Of a stretch of 64,000 nucleotides of DNA, positions 48,245 through 58,640 are shown one piece after another. Position numbers and translations under genes: made by a program. Source of the stretch: Xylaria sp. FL1777 (Eukaryota; Ascomycota; Sordariomycetes; Xylariales; Xylariaceae). Positions within the stretch are counted from its first letter, which is position 1. Every line of letters starts with the position of its first letter. The notes under the pieces are model-generated. The model worked only from the letters and a program-made list of their open reading frames with translations. It searched no databases and had not been told where the DNA came from. The stretch covers positions 62,001-126,000 of the forward strand of contig MU400557.1 in the NCBI GenBank assembly GCA_022578965.1, read 5' to 3'.

Positions 48245-49624
48245 TCACGCAGCTTCCTCTTCCTGTTCACCCCATTTTCGCAGACCAGTTCCTAAGCTAT
48301 CGATCAAGGCCTTGGCAATCCTGGCCATATCTCCCGTCCTGCCATTCCCAGCATCTTCGGCAAAACTGACTCTCCCAGTCCACCAATCTAGCCAAGTCTC
48401 TGCCCTGGCGCCTTCATAAGCATCCAGCAACCCGACACTAACATCCATGAGCTCCGGTCGCCATCGGTCCCTCCAGAAGACGGTCGCGCCACAGCAGGAG
48501 CAGAACTCACGGCGCACGCCTGGGCTGCTCTCGTAGCTTGTTAGGATGTTGGCTGGTAGAGTTGCGAAGTCGAGGGGCACTATGTTCTGCGTGTCGTTGG
48601 CGGCCCGCGGTTCAGAACCCGATGAGTCTGTGTGATCGCGTATGTGGAAGAAGATATTGGCCTTCGGTATGAATGCCCACGTTTGTATCTCGAAGCCCGA
48701 GATAAGTCGACAGGGGAGACAGGCGCACGTGCCCGCCATGTATCTTCTCAGTCCGCCATTTTCTATCGACGGGACGTCTGGTCCCTCATAATGAGAATCA
48801 AGACCAGGGCGTAACCACCACTTATCATCCTCGGGGTTTTTGACCTGGGGTGAGCCAGTATGGAAGGGCACCATGAGGTCTGGAAAGTTGGACCGCGGAA
48901 GCTTGCTCATTGCATTGGGACGCGTGATATGAAATTGTACTGTTTTGCAGTGGCAGAAGGCGTTTAAGATCTCCTCCCCTTTTTGTTTTTGGCTGTTGTC
49001 TCCCGAGGATGCCTTTACTTCCACATTAAGATCTAAATTCGCAAGCTTCTCCTTCGCAAGCGTAAGGGGAGGAGACGCTAGAGGGGGCCAATTATCAACC
49101 ACTTCAAGCTCACGAGAGTCCCCAACATGTCGTATAAACGGGCTCAAGCCGCCGTCTTTCGTACTAGAAGTATTGATATGTTTCGCATATCTAATCAGCG
49201 CCTCATGGCCCCCTTCGCTTAACTCTTCACTTCCCCCTTTAAGTCCGATAATCACGCCCGTGGGGACAGCCCACGATTCCTTCTTTTCGGCAGTAGGGAG
49301 TGCACTGTCTGAAGCCCCGGTGTTCGTAGTATCTGTGACAGGGCACGTTATCCTCCGGAAGACATGACAGCCGCAAGTTGCGCAGAAGAATCGCGTAATT
49401 GCTTCCGCTGTATGGCGGTACTCCACGAGCCCCTCAACTGAATCCGGCTGGTCAATACCAGCATAGGAGACACACAGCAAGCCAGTGTTGTGTCGGCATG
49501 CGCTGCAGTGGCAGAGACTAACCTTTTGTGGCGCATTGGAGAAGTGATCGCGAAGACGGACGGTCTGCTTTGCCACACCGCAGTGACAGGATATTAACAG
49601 TTCTGGTGCCAGTGTCGGGGCCAT
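48245..49624 (-). CDS. Double GFA/CENP-V (Mss4-like) zinc-domain protein
   Basis: Single-exon ORF of 459 codons. Two zinc modules of the GFA/CENP-V type are seen. The first (about 10-90) has SCHCGVAKQ, CHCSACRHNTG and FFCATCGCHVF. The second (about 219-405) has AFCHCKTVQF, GTCACLPCRLISG and EFCSCCGATVFW. In single-domain relatives these cysteines bind two zinc ions, and some bacterial members act on S-hydroxymethylglutathione. Fungal two-domain versions are common but uncharacterised, so an enzymatic role is inference. All zinc ligands appear present in both modules. No signal peptide. The ~125 residues between the modules are polar and probably disordered. Confidence 0.85.
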   Translation of the reverse strand: MAPTLAPELLISCHCGVAKQTVRLRDHFSNAPQKVSLCHCSACRHNTGLLCVSYAGIDQPDSVEGLVEYRHTAEAITRFFCATCGCHVFRRITCPVTDTTNTGASDSALPTAEKKESWAVPTGVIIGLKGGSEELSEGGHEALIRYAKHINTSSTKDGGLSPFIRHVGDSRELEVVDNWPPLASPPLTLAKEKLANLDLNVEVKASSGDNSQKQKGEEILNAFCHCKTVQFHITRPNAMSKLPRSNFPDLMVPFHTGSPQVKNPEDDKWWLRPGLDSHYEGPDVPSIENGGLRRYMAGTCACLPCRLISGFEIQTWAFIPKANIFFHIRDHTDSSGSEPRAANDTQNIVPLDFATLPANILTSYESSPGVRREFCSCCGATVFWRDRWRPELMDVSVGLLDAYEGARAETWLDWWTGRVSFAEDAGNGRTGDMARIAKALIDSLGTGLRKWGEQEEEAA

Positions 49625-50245
49625 GCTAGAATCTAGTTATCCCGGTACTAGGTATTTTAAATGCCTCAATTTCCAGGTTCACTAGAAGCGAAGAGAAGGT
49701 AGCGAGGTATTCATAGATATGTTAACAAGCGGACAGGAACACTTATATTTATCCGTGCGGGGAAATAGCCCCTGTTATTTGCTGGTCCTGGTATTGAATC
49801 GCTCTGCTTGATAGTCGAGATATGATTTGGGTATATGATTGATAGATTTCCTCCAATTTGAGTATACATATCTCTGCCTGAGATATAGTGCGTATAAATG
49901 TTGAAAAGTTGGTATAGAAGCCTCGACTAGAGGTTTTGGGATCTAAAAATGGAAGCCTACATACCGCCTAGATTATCGATTTTTATCGCTCATGCAGCTG
50001 CCACCTCATGCTATGTTGAATCAATGAAGACTTGGGGTTATATAGAGTAATGCTATCTTAAAGCCACTAATGCTTCACTTATCGAACATTAGCATCGCGA
50101 TACCCGAACTGTTTTCTGGCGCTTTCCCCTTGTCCCTCCAGTTTGGGGACTTGCCAGACTCGCGAAACCCAGGAAAGCGGGAGAACAAATGCTTCGTAGC
50201 CCTAAGAGGCTCCAGATTCCTCGTCTCTGTTTGATTTCGACCCCC
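49625..50245. other. Intergenic region
   Basis: Holds the promoter of the GFA gene. No other gene is recognised. Confidence 0.5.
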
Positions 50246-50930
50246 TCTACCCAAGAGCATGGTATGGCGCATCCGCCGCAGACCCGTCGAGATTTCCTGT
50301 AGTGTTTCTTCCTGACAACAAGTCCACCCACCACCGTGAGAACTTACCCCACCGCCATGAGGACCGGCGTCTAAAATTCTTCCAGTCCAGAGCGAGAATG
50401 AACGCGATGGCTATAGTGTAGGTAAATAGAGAGACCAGACCGACACAAGTGCCACTTTGTATTCCCACTTCGTCTCGGCGGGGTCCTTTTGGAATATATC
50501 CAAGGCGAACACGGTCTACAACGGTAATTAGATGCGACTCCTTTTGAAAGATAATAAATTTCAACGTACCGATATAAAGCTCGGAGGTAGATACAAGACA
50601 GTTACCACCGTAAATATAAGGACGTAACGACCCATTTCCGAAGATCTATTCGCCTCCCGTAGAGAAGATGCGTTAAAAAGCTGTGAAGGAACTTATCAGC
50701 TGCTAAAATCAAACAAAAAGTTAAGTTCGTGAAAATATACCCCATCCCGAAGGCTTTTTATCTCTTCTGTCTTGTTGAAGACTCGATCTAACAGGTTTTT
50801 TTGGGCTGTCCCCTGAGTTTCTCGGACCAACTCCTAGTTCGACCTCAAGGCTTGGAGCTCGTCCCGTCTCATTTCCGGCATCGGAAAATCCGATCGCTTG
50901 AGAAAGAGATCATCTAACGCACGGAGGCCC
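50246..50930 (-). pseudogene. Decayed CorA-like Mg2+ transporter-type gene (C-terminal part)
   Basis: Three exon remnants are readable: about 50922-50741, 50680-50570 and 50515-50365. They are separated by introns that still look functional (50740-50681 GTATAT..ACAG; 50569-50516 GTACGT..GTAG). Joined, they read EIKSLRDG, LFNASSLREANRSSEMGRYV, FTVVTVLYLPPSFIS, then VFALDIFQKDPAETKWEYKV and, after a frame change, SLFTYTIAIAFILALDWKNF. Two membrane segments around a short loop are typical of fungal CorA-like proteins. The copy is broken by a TAG (50834-50836) and by a tandem 5-bp duplication (AGACC twice, 50432-50441) that shifts the frame. Intact splice sites suggest recent decay. The N-terminal domain is missing or unrecognisable. 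Confidence 0.65.
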
Positions 50931-50983
50931 GATCGCCTCAGGCTCCGGATCTAGAGAGCGCAGTGCATTCATGAGTTGCTTGA

Positions 50984-51216
50984 TTTAATGGGACGATCCG
51001 GTAGGCGAGGAGATAAGGGTGTATCGAGTTGCTATTTGTTCTCACCTTGAGGGTCATTATCCCCATGTCCTTCGTTTTCCTTGGTGGAAGGGTCATTATC
51101 ATCATGACGGTCTCCCTTGGTGGATGAGCCCCAGCTGGTCTTGATGATAGGAAGCTTTAATGGGATGACCCGGTAGGCGAGGAGACAAGTGCGTATCGAG
51201 TTGCTGTTTGTTCCCT
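50984..51216. repeat. Pair of ~60-nt imperfect direct repeats around a duplicated coding-like unit
   Basis: Bases 50984-51043 and 51156-51216 share TTTAATGGGA, CCGGTAGGCGAGGAGA, GTATCGAGTTGCT and TTTGTT. Between them, 51050-51130 holds two copies of a ~40-nt unit (GGGTCATTAT...CCTTGGTGGA). On the minus strand this reads DNDPSTKENEGHGDNDP, an acidic repeat that could once have been coding. It lies just upstream (in gene direction) of the CorA-like remnant and may be part of the same wreck. Confidence 0.5.
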
Positions 51217-51296
51217 TGCGGAATATATGTTCAACCTTCCTCTAGCCTTACTAAGAGTATGATTCCCCTATTTAAAACTGTTAACTGTTTTCTGCC

Positions 51297-51552
51297 TATC
51301 TTATGTATAGTAACTGATCCTAACAAGTTGAAAACCATAGAGAGAATGAAACGAGAACTAGATAAACTCAGTTCTTAACAATACGTAGAACAAGCTTCCA
51401 GTAGCCTAGGCGGCAGCAATAACCAACCATCTCTGCCGCCTAGGCTACTAGAAGCTTGTTCTACGTATTGTTAAGAACTTAGTTTATCTAGTTCTTGTTC
51501 CATTCTCTTTATAGTTTTTAACTTGTTAGGATCAGTTACTATACATAAGATA
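51297..51552. repeat. Large palindrome with 120-bp arms
   Basis: Bases 51297-51416 are the reverse complement of 51433-51552 with about seven mismatches, all but one of them transitions. The loop is 16 nt (51417-51432). There is no coding capacity. Transcribed, it would form one long hairpin. It could be a foldback element or a head-to-head duplication. The mismatches are of the type that RIP or deamination produces. Confidence 0.85.
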
Positions 51553-52233
51553 CAGTCACTACTACTAAGTAGGAAAAAAAAAAAAGGACGGAAGGTATAA
51601 AGTCAGGCAGGAGGAGGAAGAACAAATTTTAAGCGATCTCCCCGCCATCTTCTTCGTGAGGGGTGGCCCTTCATATGGCTGAAGTCGCGTCAGGTTCCTG
51701 CACCTGCGGTTGGATGCCGTGATAGGTATGACGGTATGACTCTTGAGTGGCGCAAATTTGATTCGACAACTTGCTGTTTTCTTCGCGGGGACTGACTTGC
51801 TATTGGTTCTACGCGCCGAGGGCGCGTCATGTTTCTGCACCTGTAGCTGGTTTAGATACCGACTGCATATATCGACGTGGAGGAGGTTTTGTACTACAGT
51901 AACTCCTAACCAATAGGTGTACGAAGTACCGGTGTAATCAATTGAGTGGTGGATAGCGATGTCTTCAGCTATCTAACGATTAGGTACCTACCTAGGTAGG
52001 TACTACCTATATACATAAGTTATGTGGTTTTACGCAAGTTCTTCTCACACTCCTACAAGGTAGTCTATGGTACCTACCTATGTACAACCTACCTATGTAC
52101 AGTCCATGATACCCGCCCCCAGCCAGAAAGAGCACGTCCCCATCGCAGTGACATTCAATTCATCTAGCCATCCTGGTGAATTACGCCAAGGGAGGCTATC
52201 TAGCTGCTCTTATGCGCAGTGGCTCGCTGCATC
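51553..52233. other. Intergenic region
   Basis: A minus-strand ORF (51565-51840, 91 codons) starts with ATG but has no recognisable feature. 51983-52093 contains many CCTA/TAGG units (CTACCTAGGTAGGTAC). Confidence 0.5.
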
Positions 52234-52911
52234 ATGGAAGACGACAGCAATAGCAACCTGCCTGAGCAGCAACAAGGAAGGCCATGCGTTCCCACCGATT
52301 CCCTCTACGACGGCCCACTCGACCATATCATTAGAAACCACCCAGAGCTCTTTGTGCGGCCCTTGTACTGGACGAATCGTCATGCTAGGGTTTTGCATGT
52401 TGCTTGCAAGGAGGAACAGGTGCTGTTTCGTCTCCCCAAAAAACAGCACCGCCGCCCAATCCAAGAACACATAAATGAGGATTCAATTCAGGAACCTGCT
52501 AAGATGAGGACAGAATCTAACATGTTGCACGTCACCCGTTTTCAATCCTCTCGAATATCAAACCCAGACTTGGAAGCACATATTGGCGGACCTAGAGCGC
52601 ATGGTACCCACGATACCTCAGATGCGTTGGCATTTACGGCAATCGCTGGCTTGCGAGCTGAAGAAACATCGGAACCAATAAATGCTTCGATGACAACATT
52701 GAATCATAATCAGCCCCTCAAGCACTGGGACTACAAAAGCGGCAAGAATAGTAACAGGAAACATCGTAGACTTAAGGTGAAGAGAGCTTCGATCGATCTC
52801 ATTTATGGCGGCAGAAAAATCACCATTGTACCTACCTCTCGAACCTACACCCTTGTTGGGGACACCCGTTATACGTGGAGGCACGCTGTAAGTGATTCTT
52901 GTGATCATTAG
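52234..52911 (+). CDS. Hypothetical protein, possible AlkB-like C-terminus
   Basis: ORF of 225 codons counted from the ATG at 52234. The N-terminal half (LYDGPLDHIIRNHPELFVRP and following) is not recognised. The C-terminal end has KHWDY, then IDLIYGGRKITI, then PTSRTYTLVGDTRYTWRHA. The spacing of the HxD (HWD) to the last His (53 residues) and the text around it resemble the metal-binding part of AlkB-like dioxygenases, but the conserved arginines that should follow are not found. A strong donor (GTAAGT at 52888) cuts the frame right after WRHA, so the real C-terminus may be in a further exon. It may even join the gene at 53100. Function unknown. Confidence 0.45.
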   Translation: MEDDSNSNLPEQQQGRPCVPTDSLYDGPLDHIIRNHPELFVRPLYWTNRHARVLHVACKEEQVLFRLPKKQHRRPIQEHINEDSIQEPAKMRTESNMLHVTRFQSSRISNPDLEAHIGGPRAHGTHDTSDALAFTAIAGLRAEETSEPINASMTTLNHNQPLKHWDYKSGKNSNRKHRRLKVKRASIDLIYGGRKITIVPTSRTYTLVGDTRYTWRHAVSDSCDH

Positions 52912-53099
52912 TTTCCCTAGGGGCGGATTCGCATCCCGAGTTTCCCATGGTGCCGAGAGCCTCACATCATGCCCCAAAAGGCGGAAGCTGACACCAAGCG
53001 TTGCAGTGGCGACTGATATGCCTCGACCGATCACAATTAGAGATAAAGCGGCTGTCGAGACGGAAGAGAGCACTTCTAACAGGGATCAACCGTGCCGAC

Positions 53100-53811
53100 A
53101 TGGCCAAGAACGACGATAGTAATTGGACTTTCAACGCTGGCCGTATGGCCAGTCTCTTTATCGCGATGGCGCAGCAACGGCAGAACAAGACAGAATACGA
53201 AGACAAGGCGCAACGCGCTCAGCATTCTGCAGCCGATAAGCAAGAGCCGTCCCATGTTCCTTCGCAGCTTCAACCGCGCTACCAGATCGTGCTCACCGAT
53301 AACAGAAGGAACAACCCCTACATTCACCTCTACACAGCCCACGTATCCGACTTCCTTCTCGCGCACTTTCGCACACCAGCTCATCTACCAAAAATCGCTC
53401 GAGCGGACGATAATTCCCCCCTCATGAAGATCCACCGCGTCACGATTCCCTCAACGCCTCGCAAGTCCTTCCAGCGTCGTCTTCGCACGGCTATCACGCA
53501 ATACGCCAACGGCACTGCCGGCGGTTTTTTCTCTGACCTAAGCCCACGGGATGACGGCGAGCAAGAACACGACGACGAGAGCGTAGCGGTCAAGGTAGAG
53601 CCAGGTGAGTGAAACGGCCTGAAGTAGTCAAAGGTAAAAAAAAAAATCGCAAACCGAACGTGCAAAAAGGGGAATCGGTAAGCTTTTGCTAGTCTTGCGC
53701 GCCGACATACGTCTTGGTAATAGTATCGACGGCGAGATATCCTTGCCAATCGCCATTCTGAGTGACTCCAAGTCCAAACGAGTAGAAGAAGACGCAGAGA
53801 CGTACGCATAG
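53100..53811 (+). CDS. Hypothetical protein, two exons
   Basis: Exon 1 is 53100-53604 and exon 2 is 53693-53811, giving 207 residues. The 88-nt intron is GTGAGT..GCTAG. Without splicing the frame stops two codons after the donor; splicing adds 40 residues of good composition (around EISLPIAILSDSKSKRVEED). The body has a basic, polar N-terminus and a central stretch (YQIVLTDNRRNNPYIHLYTA) that looks folded. No domain is recognised and no signal peptide or membrane segment is present. The start is the ATG in CGACATGGCC; the frame is open to 53001 upstream, so the gene could be longer or be joined to the ORF at 52234. Confidence 0.5.
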
Positions 53812-54613
53812 TGGGTAGAAGTTACACCCGTCTCGAGGACAAGCGATCCACATCTTCGTTTATGCTGGACATGTCGAAATCGATCGCCACGTGGAACCAT
53901 GGCTGGATGCAATGCTGAACCCCGACGCTACAAGCGCCCAAGGGCTATTACCCACTGATGAGTATCGAATGGTAGGTAGATGAAAATGGCTTGACGCATG
54001 CTTGGTATCAGGCAAAAGCTCCACTGAATGAATAGTAGACAGAGAACATCGGCCACGGTGTAACGGATGGAACTCAGGGAGTACGTATCGTAGTTTAAGT
54101 TTAAATGTTATCGCGAATGACTTGGGACGTATTCCATGAATATATACCAACTTTGAGAGAAGATCATCCTGCAGTTCTTATAATTATGATTAACTTGGGT
54201 TCCGTGTACAACATGAATTATATGAGACTAGCCAACAGATGAAAGATTAGTTACCAAATCAGATTCCAGTCACATTCTTTCAAGATTGCGTATATTCAAG
54301 GTTGCTGTAATTATAGGAGATAGATTGCTGAGTAGGGATACGCAGCCGATAGTGTTATAAGAGAAGCTACATGATATAGTTGCTCAAGATAGTTCCACCC
54401 TTTCGAGTTTTTTTTCTTTGAACCTTACATTCCCCATCCCTGAGATTTTGCCCGTTGACTCCTCATTAGTGTATATAGTATACAGAGACCCGTTTTCGAC
54501 GCAGGATGAAAAGCTAGAGGCCACCGACCACCGCCTAGGTAGGTTGACCAGCTTGTCCTAGCTTATACACATCATCTATGAACCTCAGGACTCGATTAAT
54601 GGCTTAAAAGTTC
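53812..54613. other. Intergenic region
   Basis: AT-rich 3' flanks of two convergent genes. No gene is recognised. Confidence 0.5.
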
Positions 54614-57600
54614 CTAGATAGTAGCTTCGTTCCCCTCGCTGGCGGGCTTGGGAGCCAGCCTTTCTGCTTCTTTCTCGCCGTCCCTGCTTGATGACGCCTC
54701 CTTTGGAACTTCATCATCAACCGGGGCTTTCTTGGTTTCTTGATTAGCCCCTTCGACGTCTGGATGCGGAGGTGCAACTCCGATGCCAGCTAGCTCGTCT
54801 GGAGACATCAACACTTCGTTGCCGTCGGCATCAATCACTCGTGTTCTCGTTTCGTACTTTGTTTTGAACTCAACTTTACCCTCGAGCGCCTTGACTTGCT
54901 CTTCATTGAGGAGATTGCCGTCCTGGTCTCGGTACTCGACCTTTTCCTCTCGCGCCAATATCTTTTGTCCTTGGGGTTCAAATTTGGGGGCGCCAGAAAT
55001 TACCCCGTTTGCAGATTCCTTGTCATTTGCCGCTGCAGGTGCGCCCTTCTCATTGTTTACGGCGGCAGCAGCTTGCGAGCTGGGTACAGGGTTCGTATTG
55101 ATTGCCGCATACGCGTCGTACTATAGAAACGGGTGTGTTAGTCCAGGCTTGAAACAACAGCGAGAAGGAAACCTAACAGGGTTCCATACAAAAAAAATAT
55201 CTATCTAACGCCTCTGTCTTGACGGCATGCCTTGAGAAGGGATACTCACACTTTCTAAGAAGGTATTGCAATCCCAGTCCCAAGTGTCAAATAGCTTGAC
55301 CCGTTGGCATTCCGACTTGGTCCAGGCATTTCCATAAGATAGTGGGGCATAAAGGGCAAAAACAACGGCGGAGATAGCGAGTATTGCTACTACTCCCGCC
55401 TTATTGACAATTGGGTTCTCACGGACACCGGGGATTGGGAATCGAGCTGTGACGAAATCGTAGAACTGGCAGAGTGCTAGGACGGCAAAGAATAAAGCCG
55501 GGAAATAGTGGTGCAAAAACAGTTGACGTCCCATTAGGAAAAATGGGAAATAATGGAAGGCCCAGCCAAGCACCCACGTTCCGACTTCATAGTCAAAGCG
55601 CTTGAATGTGGTGTTTGAATAGTCATTGAAGTTCCGTTGCCAGCGAAGGACGGCGATACCCTTGGCGATGATATATACAACCACGGCGACAGTAGAGGAC
55701 CACCAAATAATTGGGTTACCAATGAGGTAAATCTGGCGATTGTTCCTGCCCCAGAAGTTGATACCACGACGAAGGATGGGCCAAGACTCAGGGCGGGAAT
55801 CCCATGCATGCGACTCGACTAAGCCAGCATTGGTCTTCCACATGACCTTTTGAAGCTCCCAGAACTTGCCGAAAAAGCCGGGGTCGACGTAGTTCACCCT
55901 TTCGGCATTGCTGGGAAGTGCAGGGTGCATATTAGACTCAATATACCAAAGACTGTTTGGAACCGTACCACCCTTCGCGCATGTGACTTCTTGTTGCTCG
56001 GATGCCCATTCGGGAAGTTTGACCTTGTGAGAGAAGAGTACACAGCCCGTCATGATGTGGACGAGTCTGAACTTCGACTGGAGAGTTCGGAGTCTTTCAC
56101 GAGCTTCACCTCCGGCTGACTGTTTCTTGACAATCTCAACACGGAATAAATCATTAGCATCACCAGGGAAGCCTTCATACCCATAAGCAGAAACCTCGTT
56201 CTGCCACTCCTGCTCACTGACAGGTGGGCGCACATCGTGAGAGTGAAGGCGGCGGTGGGTATGTGTGTGATAAAGTCGAATGACATCTCCGTTTCTGATA
56301 TAGTTTGCCGTGATATTCTGAACATTGTCCCATACGTGAGTGCCATTCATCTCGACGCCATTTACGTCCAAGGGTTGAGTCTGATTTTCCATCAACCAGA
56401 CATTGTTCTCGTCCTTATGGGGGTACAAAGTAATCTGTTGCTGTTGGCTGCCACCGGGATACATTAGGGGATGAGAATGAAGATATCCTCCTTGTGTATT
56501 GACATGGCGGATAGAAACACGGCTACCGAAGGCAATATCAGCCGGGACATCTTGCATGCCTTTGTTGTTCAAGGTAGCTTGGAACTCAGAGCTCATGAAT
56601 CCGTCTCCATCGCCAGGATTAGTTAGGCATACGAAGTGTATGGCAAACATGGCCATGTAGAAAGTCGCTGGAATGATAATCAGGCAGAAGGCACGAGCCA
56701 TAAAATGCTTTGCGAAGATCCGCATGGTAACAGTCTTGGTATCTCCTAAGAGAACCCATAATTGTACCAAAGTTAGGGATCCCACCCATGCAATGGTGAA
56801 CAGGCCGACCCATTTAATACTGACAGTAACACCAAGACCAAGTCCAGTCATAACGAGCCAGAACCACCAACTGATATCGAAGGCTTTTGTGGGACCTTGT
56901 TCGTGCTGATTCGTAAACGATGTAAAGGCTAGGGCTGTGAAGGCCGTTGCGACAACGAGTGGGGAGTCAAGTAAGATTAGACGGGCTTGGGTCAGAAGGC
57001 CGTTTTCTAAAATAAAACATAGTATTAGCACTTAGACCTAGGACAAGCAGCGTGCAAGGACATGGACTCACCAAAGACGATTAAGGAGGCGCCGAGAGCT
57101 GCAGTAGCAGTTCGACATCCAACAGCCTTTAGCGTTAAAAAGGTAATGGGCACCAGGAGGATTCCACAGATGGCTGGGAATAGTCGCATAGCTACATATG
57201 GAACCCCAGGCTCGAGATAGTCCTTGCCAATCTCCTTAAAGTCGAAGTCGCCATTGAATCCGGCGAGCCAGCCAGCGAGAGCAATCAACATTTTTGCCAA
57301 AGGAGGATGGACGTCCATGAAGAATTTGCCTTTGATATATTTAGTAGCAAAGCCACCAAAACTATTAACGAAAACGCGACGTTAGTATTTTTCCAAAGCT
57401 GTTGGCAGTAGAGATTGCGCATTATGCGTACTGGACTTCGTCGAACACCACACTGGTAGGCTGATAGATGCGAAACAGCCGTACAATGGCTCCTATAAAG
57501 GTCACCAGCAGCATGACTTGGTAGTCGGATACAGGGAGCAGGAACACATCGTTGTCCTCTACGCCATCAGACGTGAAGTCATCGTGGGACTTTTTGGCTT

Positions 57601-57679
57601 GAACTGGTGCTCGGGGCTTCGAATCTGCGAGGGATCCGCCCTTTGGAGAGGGCGGCTTTGCCGTGTTGGGTTTGCCCAT
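54614..57679 (-). CDS. pmt2: Dolichyl-phosphate-mannose:protein O-mannosyltransferase, PMT2 type
   Basis: Four exons: 57679-57432, 57361-57072, 57006-55250 and 55120-54614, giving 933 residues. Introns are 70, 65 and 129 nt (GTACGC..ATAG, GTGAGT..TTAG, GTGAGT..ATAG). The enzyme moves mannose from dolichyl-phosphate-mannose to Ser/Thr in the ER lumen. The catalytic loop FDEVHFGGFA lies at about 79-88 (Asp80, Glu81) and continues to MDVHPPLAKM. Many membrane segments flank a lumenal MIR domain at about 320-510 (HSHPLMYPGG, YHTHTHRRLHSHD). A further membrane block runs from about 590 to 740. The hydrophilic tail (REEKVEYRDQDGNLL) is, as I recall, typical of filamentous-fungal PMT2. The gene is normally essential or near-essential. 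Intron 1 falls inside the codon for His83 of the catalytic loop. Confidence 0.92.
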
Positions 57680-58640
57680 ACTGCGTCGGCGCTCAAGGGT
57701 TGAGGATAGAGAAGAAGGAAAGATGAGAAGAGGTTGTCGTGGCCTCTAGAAACCGAAGCCTACCCTGCGTACAGCCACAGCAGTGCGACACGCAAGAAGC
57801 CTCAGGTATCACCAGATCAGCGGAACGGAAGGAAATGAAATTGAGGTATGATTAACGAGAGTCAAGAAGGAAGTTAAACCGGCATTACAAGAAAACCATA
57901 GGATGGATGGCTATCCCAGGCAAGAACAACGAAGACCACCTAGTCTACCTGAAAGAGAAACGAGGCGTAGTGGACAGACACGCCGGTTGCTAGCCAGGGC
58001 TGAAGTGGTACCTAGGTATGAAAGGTTGAAGAATAATTGTACGGAATAAGGGGGCTTGGCTTGTGAACGACAAGGGCCAGCTGCTATTTTAGAGCTGGTG
58101 ATGCTACAGTGGCCTTATCCCAAGTTCTTGGGTTAGTGCAGTAGGTATCGCAGGGGTCCGCTGGGGCTGCGAATGGCGTACGTAATAGTGTACCGACCAA
58201 AGGACTTCCCGGAAGGGTGACGCGCGCAAGTTAATTGGTGCACTTGGCCAGTAGCCAGATATCTGGATTTGGGCTTGCCGCACGCATAACTTAAGTGGGC
58301 CAGACCTTCCCGCACTCACGGTAGCTGAGCTCAGTGGTCTAAGCGCCCGCCAGTCCCGCCATCAGGCTGTCCAGCGCCGGATGCAACATTGTTCCGACTC
58401 CACCCTGGATGACCCCGGCTATTTGCTTATCTAAGGTAGTTTTGTACTGTAAGTGAAGCTAGAAAACGCCAAGGCCTAAACACGCTAGCTGGACTAAGAG
58501 AATCTGGGGGTTGCATAATCTTTTGCGAAAGCTCAAGTCGCGACTACGCCACCACAACTACTTTTCAGCAACACTCGATAATTACCTCGTCGTTGTTATC
58601 TAGTAACGGCGCAAAGGAGGGTCTGAGATTGTCGGGAACA
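57680..58640. promoter_or_regulatory. Divergent promoter region of PMT2 and SF3a1
   Basis: 961 bp separate the two divergent start codons. No recognisable gene lies inside. No clear TATA box was found. Confidence 0.5.

Noticed and set aside
51297..51552. LTR pair of a retrotransposon
   Set aside because: The repeats are inverted, not direct, and only 16 nt separate them.
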